Source of the DNA: Streptomyces thermolilacinus SPC6 | Lineage (GTDB): Bacteria > Actinomycetota > Actinomycetes > Streptomycetales > Streptomycetaceae | DNA: 64,000 bases | Assembly (NCBI RefSeq): GCF_000478605.2 | Contig: NZ_ASHX02000001.1 | Location: 5,905,001 to 5,969,000, forward strand | Reading direction: 5' to 3' | In this document: positions 1 to 8,180 of the stretch, in pieces | How positions within the stretch are numbered: the first letter of the stretch is position 1 | How the letters are laid out: each line of letters opens with the position of its first letter | The notes under the pieces: generated by a model | What the model was told of the DNA's origin: nothing | The model's database searches: none | What the model saw: the letters and a program-made list of their open reading frames with translations, nothing else | Position numbers and translations under genes: made by a program

Positions 1-2
1 AC

Positions 3-1145
3 GGTCGCTACGTCGAGTTCGCCGACGCCACCGCCCGCGCGGCCTTCTTCGGGTGGGCCGCCGCCCGCTGGACCGAGATCTCCGGACGGCCTTACGACCT
101 CGTGCACGGCAACGACTGGCAGTCGGGCGCCGCGCTGGCCCATCTGCGGCAGGCCCGGGGATCCGCCGCGCGGCCGGCGCTGCTGATGAACGTGCACAAC
201 GGCGCCTACCCCGGTGAGGTGAGCGTGGCCGAGGTCGCCGGGCTCGGTCTGCCGGACGCGTTCCGGAAGCCGTTCCTGACCGCCGCGCGCGGACGGCCGA
301 GCCTGCTGCTCGCGGGGCTGCTGGCCGCGGACGCGGCCACGACGGGCAGCCCCGGATACGCGCGGGAACTCAGGGCGGACTTCGCGGGCTCGCCCCTCGG
401 CGACGTGCTCGAACCGCTCGCCCTGACCGGCATCGTCGCGGGCGTCGACGAGCGGGTCTGGGACCCCGCGGCGCCGGGAAGGCTTGCGATGCCCTTCGAC
501 CGGGACGCGGTGACCTCGGGCAAGCGCGCCAACAAGCGGGAGCTGCAACACCTCGTGGCGCTGCGGGAGGACCCCGACGTCCCGCTCTTCGGGGTGTGCG
601 CGCGGCTCGTGCCCGAGAAGGGCGTCGACCTGATGCTGACGGCCCTCGGGCCCCGGCTGCTGGACGGCACCGCCCAGCTGGTGGTCGTCGGCTCCGGGGA
701 CACCGCGTACATGAGGGCGCTCGCGGAGCTGCACCGCCTCGCCCCGGGAGCCGTCCACCACCTGCCGCGCTTCGACCACGACGTCGCGTCGCTGGTCTAC
801 GCGGGTTCCGACTTCACCCTCATGCCGTCCCGGGTCGAGCCCTGCGGGCTGAACCAGCTCATCGCCATGGCGTACGCGACAGTGCCGCTGGTCAGCGCCG
901 TGGGTGGGCTGCGCGACACGGTGAGCGAACTGCGCGGCGCGCCGCAGGAGGGCACGGGCTTCCGGTTCGCCGCGCTCACCGCGCAGGCCGTCGAGGACAC
1001 CGTCGCCGACGCGGCGCGGTGGCTTGGCTCAAGCCCCGGCCAGGTCGAGCGGACCCGGCGGCGGCTGATGGACCAGGACTGGACGTGGCACCGCACCGCC
1101 CGGGAGACCGCGCGGCTGTACGAACAGGTGGTGGCGCATGACTGA
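3..1145 (+). CDS. Glycogen/starch-synthase-like glycosyltransferase (GT5), 5' end outside window
   Basis: The reading frame is open from the first base, so the gene starts upstream of the window. The visible 380 codons hold the end of the GT5 N-terminal half (DLVHGNDWQS, as in DIVHAHDW of glycogen synthases) and the whole C-terminal GT-B half, with RLVPEKG and the donor-site motif SRVEPCGLNQLIAMAYATVP. GT5 enzymes transfer glucose from ADP- or UDP-glucose in the cytoplasm. The stop overlaps the next start by 8 bases, in an operon of sugar-phosphate enzymes rather than glycogen genes. I therefore infer a glycosyl or pseudoglycosyl transfer role in specialised metabolism, comparable to glycogen-synthase-like AcbS of the acarbose pathway. 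The acceptor is unknown. Confidence 0.8.
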   Translation, partial: GRYVEFADATARAAFFGWAAARWTEISGRPYDLVHGNDWQSGAALAHLRQARGSAARPALLMNVHNGAYPGEVSVAEVAGLGLPDAFRKPFLTAARGRPSLLLAGLLAADAATTGSPGYARELRADFAGSPLGDVLEPLALTGIVAGVDERVWDPAAPGRLAMPFDRDAVTSGKRANKRELQHLVALREDPDVPLFGVCARLVPEKGVDLMLTALGPRLLDGTAQLVVVGSGDTAYMRALAELHRLAPGAVHHLPRFDHDVASLVYAGSDFTLMPSRVEPCGLNQLIAMAYATVPLVSAVGGLRDTVSELRGAPQEGTGFRFAALTAQAVEDTVADAARWLGSSPGQVERTRRRLMDQDWTWHRTARETARLYEQVVAHD

Positions 1146-1821
1146 CGGACCGGCTCCGCACCGGACCCCGACCTTCTCCGAGTGGACAGGCGACAGGATG
1201 CTGGACGACACCCGACGGCGCACGGCACACATGCACAACTATCTGACGGACGTACAGCGGGCGGTGGGCAAGGTCTCGCTCACCGAGCTCAGCGATGTGG
1301 CCGCCATCCTGGAGCGCGCCTACACCGCCGGACGTACCGTCTTCACCTGCGGCAACGGTGGAAGTGCCGCCACCGCCTCGCATCTGGCGGTCGATCTGTC
1401 GAAGAACACCCGGCTGACCGGCACCCCGCCGCTGCGGGTGATGTCCCTGGTCGACCACGTGCCCGCGATCACCGCCTGGGCCAACGACGTGGGCTACGAG
1501 TCGGTCTTCAGCGGCCAGCTCACCGGTCTGGCCGGGGAGGGCGATGTGGTGATCGGCATCAGCACCAGTGGGAATTCCCCCAATGTGCTGGAGGCGCTGC
1601 GGCACGCCCGCGAACTCGGCGCGATGACGGTGGGGCTGCTCGGCCCGACGGCGGTGCGGGCGGCCGCGCTGTGCGACCGCTGGGTGACGGCTCCGGCCGA
1701 GTCCATCGAGGAGCAGGAGGACATCCACATGATGATCGCCCATCTGCTGACCCGCCACATGCGCGAGTTCGTCCGCGCCGGCCGGATCGTGTCGGCCTCC
1801 GCGCAGGGCAGCGGCCGTTGA
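1138..1821 (+). CDS. SIS-domain sugar isomerase, phosphoheptose isomerase (GmhA) like
   Basis: A 227-residue protein with one SIS domain. The phosphosugar-binding stretches FTCGNGGSAATASHLAVDLS (about residues 70-89) and ISTSGNSPNVLEAL (about 140-153) are typical of GmhA, which converts sedoheptulose 7-phosphate to D-glycero-D-manno-heptose 7-phosphate. EEQEDIHMMIAHLL near the C terminus matches the family's conserved Glu/His helix. The N-terminal extension of about 30 residues is not typical. The ATG lies inside the end of the glycosyltransferase gene, so the two are translationally coupled. Next to a GHMP kinase of the heptose-7-phosphate kinase type, a heptose route is the best guess. Another ketose/aldose phosphate pair is possible. 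Confidence 0.8.
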   Translation: MTDGPAPHRTPTFSEWTGDRMLDDTRRRTAHMHNYLTDVQRAVGKVSLTELSDVAAILERAYTAGRTVFTCGNGGSAATASHLAVDLSKNTRLTGTPPLRVMSLVDHVPAITAWANDVGYESVFSGQLTGLAGEGDVVIGISTSGNSPNVLEALRHARELGAMTVGLLGPTAVRAAALCDRWVTAPAESIEEQEDIHMMIAHLLTRHMREFVRAGRIVSASAQGSGR

Positions 1822-2924
1822 CCCGCACACACCGCATCAGCGCCACACTGCCCGACGGGCGCAGCATCCACTACTACGACGAGCAGCCGGGCCGCGCCCG
1901 CCCGTCCGCGCCCGCCGCCCCGCCCGCCGCTCCGGTGCCCTCCACCCTGCGCTGGGACCCGACGACCGAGGACTGGGTCCTGATGGCCCCGCACCGGGCC
2001 GCCCGCACCGCGCTCGGTCCGCACTGCCCGCTGTGCGCCTCGTCCCCGCCCGAGGTCATGGAGATCCCGGGCGGCGCCTATGACGTCGCCGTCTTCGACA
2101 ACCGCTTCCCCGCGCTCGGCGCTCCGGGCGGGCCTCCGGCCGGCGGCGACCGTGCCCTGCTGGCCAGCGCGCCCGCGCCGGGCCGCTGTGAGGTCGTCTC
2201 CTTCAGCAGCGACCACGACACGCCGCTGGCCCGGCTGCCGCTGGCCCGGGTGCGCACCGTCGTGGACGCGTGGGCGGACCGCACCCGGGAGCTGAACCGG
2301 ATGGCGGCGGTGGAGCAGGTCGTCTGCTTCGAGAACCGGGGCGCGGAGGTGGGCGCGAGCCTGTCCCACCCGCACGGGCAGATCTACGCCTACCCGTGGA
2401 TGCCCGAGCGGTTCCGGCGGATGCACGAGTCCGCGCGGGCCGCCGAACTGCGGGGCGAGAGCTGTGTGTTCTGCCGGGTGCGACAGGCCGAGGAGGAGGC
2501 GGGCAGCCGGGTCGTGGCGCGCACCGCGCACTGGTCGGCGTTCGTCCCCTTCGCCGCCCGCTGGCCGTACGAGGTCCATCTGTACGCCCGCCGCCATGTC
2601 CCGGACCTGGACGCGCTGACGGACGAGGAACGCGACGACCTCGCCCGGATCTACCGCTCGCTGCTGCACCGCTTCGAGTCGGTGGCCGAGGCTCCGCTGC
2701 CCTACATGGCGGTGTGGGTGCAGGCGGCCGCCCGCCGGGAACGGCATCTGGCGCATGTGCGCGCCCAGGTCTTCTCCGGCCACCGCAGCCCGACCGTGGT
2801 CAAGCGCCCGGCCGCCGGTGAGCTGGGCGCGGGCGCCTTCGTCAGCGAGGCCAGCCCCGAGCGCACCGCCGAGGCGCTGAGGGCCGCCGATCCGGCCTGG
2901 GAACACGAGGGGGTGAGCGCGTGA
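1818..2924 (+). CDS. Galactose-1-phosphate uridylyltransferase-like nucleotidylyltransferase
   Basis: A 368-residue histidine-triad enzyme of the GalT family. It contains the nucleotidyl-histidine motif SHPHGQIYAYPWMP, the CPLC zinc-type cysteine pair, and CVFCR farther on. GalT swaps UMP between UDP-glucose and galactose 1-phosphate. Here, between a heptose-type isomerase and a GHMP kinase, it may activate another sugar 1-phosphate. The TTG start at 1818 is chosen because it overlaps the preceding stop as TTGA and begins just before GalT-like sequence; the frame stays open farther upstream only as an antisense-like shadow of the SIS gene. The stop overlaps the next GTG. Confidence 0.82.
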   Translation: MTRTHRISATLPDGRSIHYYDEQPGRARPSAPAAPPAAPVPSTLRWDPTTEDWVLMAPHRAARTALGPHCPLCASSPPEVMEIPGGAYDVAVFDNRFPALGAPGGPPAGGDRALLASAPAPGRCEVVSFSSDHDTPLARLPLARVRTVVDAWADRTRELNRMAAVEQVVCFENRGAEVGASLSHPHGQIYAYPWMPERFRRMHESARAAELRGESCVFCRVRQAEEEAGSRVVARTAHWSAFVPFAARWPYEVHLYARRHVPDLDALTDEERDDLARIYRSLLHRFESVAEAPLPYMAVWVQAAARRERHLAHVRAQVFSGHRSPTVVKRPAAGELGAGAFVSEASPERTAEALRAADPAWEHEGVSA

Positions 2925-3916
2925 GCGGGGCGGCGGACCTGTGGGTGAGCAGCGCTCCGCTGCGGATCTCCCTCGCGGGCGGCGGCACCGACCTGCCCGC
3001 CTACGCGCATCGGTTCGGCGGCACTGTGCTCGGCGCCAGCGTCGACCTGCGGGTCACCGTGTTCGGCAGAAGAGCCCGTACCGCGACGGTGATCCGCGCC
3101 TGCCTGGACTCGTGCGGCAGCGCCGACTCCGTCGACGGCCTCGCCAACCCCTACGCCCGCGAGGCCCTCAAGCGGTACTGGGACGGCTCCCCGGTGGACC
3201 TGTTCTCCGCGGGCGACGTGCCCGGCGGCAGCGGTATGGGCAGTTCGGCGGCGTTCTGCGTGGCCCTGGTCGCGGGGCTGTCCGGGAAGGAGCGGTCCCC
3301 GCACGACCTCGCCATGGCGGCCAGCGGCATCGAGATGGACGGCCTCGGCCGCCCGGTGGGCCGGCAGGACCACTTCCTGTCCGCTCTCGGCGGCTTCCGT
3401 CAGCTGCACTTCGCCACCGACGGCAGGGTCACCGTGGAGGACGTCCCCGTCGCCGATGACGTCGTACGGCGCCTCGACGAGGAACTGGTGCTGCACTTCA
3501 CCGGGACCAGCCGGGACGCGGGTGCCGTCCTCGGCGACCAGGCCCGCGCGGCCGGTTCCGGGGAGCGCGGCACCGAGGCCCGGCTGCACGAGATCAAGGA
3601 GCTGACCGGCCCGCTGCGGGAGGCGCTGACCCGGGGCGACAGCACGGAGGTGGGCCGGATCCTCGGCCGGCACTGGGAGCTGAAGCGGGGCCTCGGCGCC
3701 CGGGTCTCCCTGCCCGGGGTGGACCGGGCCTACCGGGACGCGCTGGCGGCCGGGGCGACCGGCGGCAAGCTCCTCGGCGCGGGCGGCGGCGGCTTTCTCC
3801 TGCTGCATGTCCCGGCCGCGGCCCGGGAGGGGGTGCGCGCGGCGATGGCGGTGCACGGCATGCCGGAGCAGCCGTTCCGTTTCGACCCCGCCGGGGCCCG
3901 GCTCAGCCGACTGTGA
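2921..3916 (+). CDS. GHMP-family sugar kinase, heptose 7-phosphate kinase (HddA/LmbP) type
   Basis: A 331-residue GHMP kinase. The N-terminal APLRISLAGGGTDLPAY is diagnostic of the D-glycero-D-manno-heptose 7-phosphate kinase and fucose-kinase branch. The ATP loop PGGSGMGSSAAFCVAL (about residues 101-116) and the C-terminal GGKLLGAGGGGFLLL are both intact. Such enzymes phosphorylate the anomeric carbon, giving a sugar 1-phosphate for a nucleotidylyltransferase, which fits the neighbouring GalT-like protein. LmbP of lincomycin biosynthesis is a characterised relative of this type. The GTG start overlaps the upstream TGA (GTGA). No GmhB-type phosphatase is seen in the window; it may lie upstream. 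Confidence 0.82.
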   Translation: MSGAADLWVSSAPLRISLAGGGTDLPAYAHRFGGTVLGASVDLRVTVFGRRARTATVIRACLDSCGSADSVDGLANPYAREALKRYWDGSPVDLFSAGDVPGGSGMGSSAAFCVALVAGLSGKERSPHDLAMAASGIEMDGLGRPVGRQDHFLSALGGFRQLHFATDGRVTVEDVPVADDVVRRLDEELVLHFTGTSRDAGAVLGDQARAAGSGERGTEARLHEIKELTGPLREALTRGDSTEVGRILGRHWELKRGLGARVSLPGVDRAYRDALAAGATGGKLLGAGGGGFLLLHVPAAAREGVRAAMAVHGMPEQPFRFDPAGARLSRL

Positions 3917-3953
3917 ATCCGTATCGGCCCCACTTGAGGAAAGGACCGGTCAC

Positions 3954-5222
3954 GTGACCGACGGACGACCCCGTGTCCAGGGCATTACCTACACCGAGCT
4001 CGCGGAGGAGTTCGGTACCCCGCTCTATGTGTACGACGAGGGCGTCCTCGCCGCGCAGTACGGAACGCTCAGAAGGGCGCTCCACCCGAAACTGGAGTAC
4101 TTCTACTCGCTGAAGGCCAACCCGAACATCTCCGTCCTCGCCGCTCTCGCCTCGCGCGGGGCCCGTGCCGAGGTGTGCTCGGCCGCCGAGCTGCTGACAG
4201 CTCTCCGGGCGGGCGTCGATCCCGGCGACATCATCTTCGTGGGCCCCGGAAAGAGCCGCACGGAACTCACCGCCGCCCTGGAGCACGGCATTCACGCGGT
4301 GGTGTGCGAGTCCTTCGACGAACTCGCGCTGCTGGACGGCCTGGCGCGCGCCCGGGACACCCGGGCACCAGTGATCCTGCGGGTCAATCCGGCCTTCTCG
4401 GTCAAGGGTTCCCGGCTGACCATGGGCGGCCGGCCCCGCCAGTTCGGCATGGACGAGGAGCAGTTGCTGGCCCGCCCCGGTCTCGCCAAGGAGTTCCCGG
4501 CCACCCGGATCATCGGCGTGCAGGCGTACATGGGCACCCGGATCCTCGACGCGGCGGTGGTCACGGAGAACACCCGGCGGATCTTCGAACTGGCCGAACG
4601 CGTCGGCGCGGAGCTGGACATCCCGCTTCGGACCGTGGACGTGGGCGGCGGGCTCGGCATCCCCTACTTCGACGGCGAGGAGGAGTTGGACACGGCCGAA
4701 CTGGCGGCCGGTCTCAACCCGGTCGTCGAGGAGTTCCACACGCGCCATCCGCAGACCCGGCTCATCATGGAGCTGGGCCGCTATCTCACCGCGCCGGCCG
4801 GGGTGTACCTCGTGCGGGTGCGGTATCTGAAGACGTCGCGGGGCGAGAACTTCGCGGTGGTCGACGGCGGCACCCACCATCACATGGCCGCCGTCGGTAT
4901 CGGCTCCTTCGTGAAGCGGAACTTCCCGATGCGCCTGCTCAGCCGCGAGACCTCCGGTGAGCCGGTGCCGTGGCAGGTCACCGGTCCGCTGTGCACCCCG
5001 AACGACACCCTCGGCAAGAACGTCCCGCTGCCGCCGCTGCGCACCGGCGACCTCATCGGCGTCCTGCGCTCCGGCGCGTACGGGCCGACCGCCTCGCCCG
5101 TGCAGTTCCTCAGCCACGGCTACCCGGCCGAGGTCCTGGTGCGGGACGGCCGGCCGCACCTGGTCCGCGAACGCGACCGTCCCGAGGACCTGCTCGCCCG
5201 GCAGCATCTGATAGGGCCGTGA
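3954..5222 (+). CDS. Fold-type III PLP-dependent amino-acid decarboxylase (LysA/ornithine decarboxylase family)
   Basis: A 422-residue alanine-racemase-fold decarboxylase. The PLP lysine is in FYSLKANPN (about residue 48). The phosphate-binding glycine run is DVGGGLGIPY, the substrate-site motif is MELGRYL (EPGR in diaminopimelate decarboxylase), and the catalytic cysteine is in GPLCTPNDTLG. ELGRYL and GTHHHMA resemble the PLP decarboxylases paired with acyl-CoA/amino-acid ligases (exosortase-A-associated type) and BtrK, which decarboxylates a carrier-bound amino acid. The GTG start at 3954 has a purine-rich ribosome site (TGAGGAAAGGA) 8 bases upstream. An AMP-ligase follows convergently, but I found no carrier-protein gene. 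The substrate amino acid cannot be read from the sequence. Confidence 0.8.
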   Translation: MTDGRPRVQGITYTELAEEFGTPLYVYDEGVLAAQYGTLRRALHPKLEYFYSLKANPNISVLAALASRGARAEVCSAAELLTALRAGVDPGDIIFVGPGKSRTELTAALEHGIHAVVCESFDELALLDGLARARDTRAPVILRVNPAFSVKGSRLTMGGRPRQFGMDEEQLLARPGLAKEFPATRIIGVQAYMGTRILDAAVVTENTRRIFELAERVGAELDIPLRTVDVGGGLGIPYFDGEEELDTAELAAGLNPVVEEFHTRHPQTRLIMELGRYLTAPAGVYLVRVRYLKTSRGENFAVVDGGTHHHMAAVGIGSFVKRNFPMRLLSRETSGEPVPWQVTGPLCTPNDTLGKNVPLPPLRTGDLIGVLRSGAYGPTASPVQFLSHGYPAEVLVRDGRPHLVRERDRPEDLLARQHLIGP

Positions 5223-5235
5223 CGGCACCCCCGCG

Positions 5236-6756
5236 TCACGCCGGGGTGCGGGCCAGTTCGGTCAGGGCCCGCCGGTCGATCTTCCGGTTGTGGGTGAGCG
5301 GGAACTCCGTCAGCACGACCACGCGACGGGGCAGGCTGTGACTCGGCAGGATCCCGGCCAGCTCTTTCAGGATCAGGCCGGGATCGGCGTCCGTTCCGGT
5401 ACAGAAGCCCACGAGATGACCGTCGACCAGCACGGTCACGGCCTCGCGCACCCCGGCGCAGCGGCGCAACCCCCAGTCGACCTCCGCGAGTTCGATCCGC
5501 CGTCCACGGACCTTGACTTGGTGGTCGCGCCGCCCGAGAAAGGCCAGTTCCCCGCCGGGCAGCCGCCGGACCAGGTCACCGGTCCGGTACCAGCGCCGAC
5601 CGCCGAGGGTGAGGAAGCGGCCCTCGTCATCGGCCGGATCCAGGTACCCGCCGAACGTCTGGGGACCGGTGACGCACAACTCCCCGTCACTGTGCGGGTT
5701 CTCCTCCTCCGGCGCGTCGGGGTCGACGACGACGGCCGCCAGGCCCGGGTGCAGGGCGCCGATCGGCAGCACGCCGTTCACCACGAGCCGCGCGGACGCC
5801 TCCGGAACGTAGCGGTGCGCGCAACAGGTGATCGTCGCTTCCGTGGGGCCGTAGAGGTTCTCCACCGTGGAACCGGGCGCGGCCCGGAGCCAGTCGGCGG
5901 CGTCCCGCTCCAGCAGCGGCTCGCCGCAGAACAGGCTCCAGCGCAGGCCGGGGAGGGAGCCGGGAACCAACGCGGAGTGTCTGCGCAGCAGGGCTACCAG
6001 ACTGGGCGCGGACAGCCAGACGGTGATGCCGTGGGTGGCGATGAACCGTGCCACCCGCAGGAAGTGGGCGGGCTTCACGGTGACGACCGAACCGCCCGCG
6101 CCCCAGGCGGCGTAGAGGTCGAAGACCGACAGGTCGAAGGTCAGGTCGGAGATCTGCGAGAACACGTCGTCCGGGGTGAACGCGTAGCGTGCGTGGATCA
6201 CTTCGAGGTAGTGCGCGATGTTCCGCTGGGCGATCGGCACGCCCTTGGGCCGGCCTGTGGTCCCCGAGGTGAAGACGATGTAGGCGAGTTCCGCCGGGGG
6301 TTCGGGTGACCGGAGCCCCTCCCCGGGGCTGCCCAACCAGTCCTCGGCGCGCACGACCGGAACCTCCCCCCAGGAGCCGGCCGCCGCCCGCCCGGTGGTG
6401 TCCGCGACGACCGCCTGGACCCCGGCCGACTCCGCCATGAAGCGGGTGCGCTCCGCCGGGTACTCGGGGTTCATGGGAACGACGGTGGCGCCCGCGTACA
6501 GGACGCCCAGCAGGGCCGCGTAGGCATGCGCGCCACGGTCCATCAGCACACCGATCCGCTCTGCCCGAGGCACCGTCCGGCGGATCAGACCGGCGAGCGC
6601 GAGGGCCAGGCGGTCCATTTCGCGGTAGGTCAGCCGTGTGGTCGCGTCACGGGCCGCGACGCCCTCGGGATTCACCGCGAGACCGCGGCGGAACCAGTCG
6701 GCGAGTGACTCCTGACGATCCGCCATATCCGCGGCGGCTGCGGGCGATTGCTCCAT
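5236..6756 (-). CDS. Stand-alone amino-acid adenylation enzyme (AMP-dependent ligase)
   Basis: A 506-residue ANL-superfamily enzyme resembling a free-standing NRPS adenylation domain or DltA. The core motifs are in order: A3 IVFTSGTTGRPKGVPI, A4 FDLSVFDLY with the aspartate that normally binds the substrate amino group, A5 NLYGPTEATI, A7 YRTGDLVRR, A8 GRRDHQVKVRGRRIEL, and A10 NRKIDRR with its catalytic lysine. There is no carrier or condensation domain. It probably activates an alpha-amino acid and loads it on a carrier protein or transfers it to an amine or hydroxyl. It reads toward the PLP decarboxylase (13 bases between stops) and away from the LuxR gene. The start has AAGAAGGA upstream. 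Confidence 0.85.
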   Translation of the reverse strand: MEQSPAAAADMADRQESLADWFRRGLAVNPEGVAARDATTRLTYREMDRLALALAGLIRRTVPRAERIGVLMDRGAHAYAALLGVLYAGATVVPMNPEYPAERTRFMAESAGVQAVVADTTGRAAAGSWGEVPVVRAEDWLGSPGEGLRSPEPPAELAYIVFTSGTTGRPKGVPIAQRNIAHYLEVIHARYAFTPDDVFSQISDLTFDLSVFDLYAAWGAGGSVVTVKPAHFLRVARFIATHGITVWLSAPSLVALLRRHSALVPGSLPGLRWSLFCGEPLLERDAADWLRAAPGSTVENLYGPTEATITCCAHRYVPEASARLVVNGVLPIGALHPGLAAVVVDPDAPEEENPHSDGELCVTGPQTFGGYLDPADDEGRFLTLGGRRWYRTGDLVRRLPGGELAFLGRRDHQVKVRGRRIELAEVDWGLRRCAGVREAVTVLVDGHLVGFCTGTDADPGLILKELAGILPSHSLPRRVVVLTEFPLTHNRKIDRRALTELARTPA

Positions 6757-6790
6757 CTGCCGTCCTTCTTGGTGAGACCACGAAAAGAGT

Positions 6791-6833
6791 TGCTGAAGGT
6801 TGCAGAAACGTCTTGCGTAGTCGGATTGTCCGA
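6791..6833. promoter_or_regulatory. Divergent promoter region with small dyad and direct repeats
   Basis: The gap between the adenylation gene and the LuxR gene holds two 10-base direct repeats, GTTGCTGAAG and GTTGCAGAAA (from 6790), and the dyad TCGGA-TTG-TCCGA (6821-6833). The dyad may be the binding site of the adjacent LuxR-type regulator. No clear -35/-10 pair stands out. This is inference from position and symmetry only. Confidence 0.35.
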
Positions 6834-6873
6834 TGTTTAACTTGGTGAACGTTTGAGCCGCGGGGGAATACTG

Positions 6874-7548
6874 GTGCAGGACCGAAGTGCAGGACCGATA
6901 ACGGCTGAGGGGTCCAAGGACGCGCTCGATGTAGCCATCCTCATCGAAAGCGAAGTGGTGCGGACCGGGATGGAGACGGTGCTGCGCAAGCTGCCGGATG
7001 TGAGGACCGTACGAGCGCTTCCCCTGGACGCCGAATCGGTGGCGGTGGCCGCCGAGGGCTATGACGTGCTGATCGTCGCGGCGGAACAGTGGGGACTGCT
7101 CGGCGAGTTCGACGAGAGGCAGCGCGACGGCCTGCCGCCCGTCCTGGTGCTGGGGAATGACCTGTACGACCGCAACGGCGCCGACTTAGCCTCACTTCCC
7201 GCCGACGGATTCCTTCCGCTCGACTCCCTCTCCGCGCGCTCGCTGGAGAACGCCCTGCAGCGGCTGGCCATGGGCGAGGTGCCCATGCCCGCCTCGCTCG
7301 CCAAGCGTCTGCTGATGAGCAACCGCAGCCGGCGCAGGGACGCGGAGCCGGTCACGATCCCGCTGACTCCACGGGAGACCGAGACCCTGCTGCTCCTGGC
7401 CGACGGGCTGAGCAACAAGCAGGTGGCCCGCTGCCTCGGCATATCCGCGCACGGAGCGAAGCGCCTGGTCGGCTCCATCCTGCTGAAGCTGGGGGCGCCC
7501 AACCGGACAACCGCGGTCATCACCGCGATCAAGATCGGGCTGCTCTGA
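6874..7548 (+). CDS. LuxR-family transcriptional regulator with TTA codon
   Basis: The protein has 224 residues. The N-terminal part resembles a response-regulator receiver fold (DVAILIESEVVRTGMETVL) but I see no clear phospho-acceptor aspartate pocket. The C-terminal 60 residues are a LuxR/NarL helix-turn-helix (LTPRETETLLLLADGLSNKQ, then LGAPNRTTAV). The GTG at 6874 is preferred because GGGGGAA lies 6 bases upstream; an in-frame TTG at 6853 lacks a ribosome site. Codon 105 (7186-7188) is TTA, the rare leucine codon read by bldA tRNA in Streptomyces, a frequent mark of pathway-specific regulators. It is divergent from the adenylation gene and probably controls the cluster at 1-8180. Confidence 0.8.
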   Translation: MQDRSAGPITAEGSKDALDVAILIESEVVRTGMETVLRKLPDVRTVRALPLDAESVAVAAEGYDVLIVAAEQWGLLGEFDERQRDGLPPVLVLGNDLYDRNGADLASLPADGFLPLDSLSARSLENALQRLAMGEVPMPASLAKRLLMSNRSRRRDAEPVTIPLTPRETETLLLLADGLSNKQVARCLGISAHGAKRLVGSILLKLGAPNRTTAVITAIKIGLL

Positions 7549-7576
7549 CAGCGGGAAGCACGCACCGCGTTTCCAC

Positions 7577-7638
7577 CTCCCGGCACTCGGCGCTCTCCGA
7601 CGCCCGCCAAGCTATGCGGGCTCGCCGGGTGCCGGGAG
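7577..7638 (+). terminator. Probable terminator after LuxR gene
   Basis: Inverted repeat with 14-base arms (CTCCCGGCACTCGG at 7577-7590 and CCGGGTGCCGGGAG at 7625-7638, one mismatch) and a 34-base loop. It lies between the LuxR stop and panD and has no T-run, as is common in Streptomyces. Confidence 0.45.
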
Positions 7639-7669
7639 TGTCAACGGCGCGCACCAGACGCCGGACGCG

Positions 7670-7675
7670 TTGACA
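7670..7675 (+). promoter_or_regulatory. -35 like TTGACA upstream of panD
   Basis: A perfect TTGACA occurs 85 bases before the panD start, just past the probable LuxR terminator. No good -10 hexamer is found at 17-18 bases, so the promoter call is weak. Confidence 0.3.
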
Positions 7676-7760
7676 TACCCGAACGGTCCGCTTGTGAGTG
7701 CCCGGCGCCCGCGGCTACTCCTGAAGGGTCGTTCCACTCTCACCGGAAGGCCGCGTCCCC

Positions 7761-8180
7761 ATGCTGCGCACCATGCTGAAGTCCAAGATCCACCGAGCCA
7801 CCGTCACCCAGTCCGACCTGCACTACGTGGGCTCGCTGACCATCGACGCGGCCCTGCTGGAAGCGGCCGACATCCTGCCCGGAGAGAAGGTCGACATCGT
7901 CGACATCAACAACGGGGCCCGACTGTCGACTTACACCATCGAGGGACCCCGCGGCAGCGGTGTCATCGGCATCAACGGCGCGGCCGCGCGGCTGGTCTCC
8001 CCCGGCGACCTGGTGATCATCGTCGCCTACGTCACCGTCACGGACACCGAGGCCCGTGAACTGCGCCCGCGTGTGCTCTTCGTCGACGGGCACAACCGCG
8101 TCACCGATCAGGGCGCCGACCCGGCCCACGCCCCCGCGGAAACCCTCCTGCGCGGCGACGCCGTGCACACCGGTGCCTGA
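7761..8180 (+). CDS. panD: Aspartate 1-decarboxylase (pyruvoyl enzyme)
   Basis: A 139-residue PanD. It makes beta-alanine from L-aspartate, normally for pantothenate. The N terminus MLRTMLKSKIHRATVTQSDL and the self-cleavage site Gly24-Ser25 (HYVGSLTID) that generates the pyruvoyl group are intact, as are NNGARLSTY and the GVIGINGAAARL core. GGAAGG lies 10 bases before the ATG. No pantothenate genes (panB, panC) are nearby; it follows the LuxR regulator and adenylation/decarboxylase genes. It may therefore supply beta-alanine to the specialised pathway rather than, or in addition to, coenzyme A. The tail after about residue 115 is longer and more variable than in E. coli PanD. Confidence 0.93.
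   Translation: MLRTMLKSKIHRATVTQSDLHYVGSLTIDAALLEAADILPGEKVDIVDINNGARLSTYTIEGPRGSGVIGINGAAARLVSPGDLVIIVAYVTVTDTEARELRPRVLFVDGHNRVTDQGADPAHAPAETLLRGDAVHTGA

Noticed and set aside
3..1145. Assignment as the housekeeping glycogen synthase glgA
   Set aside because: The gene overlaps a specialised sugar-phosphate operon and no other glycogen gene is present; the family is right, the housekeeping role unsupported.
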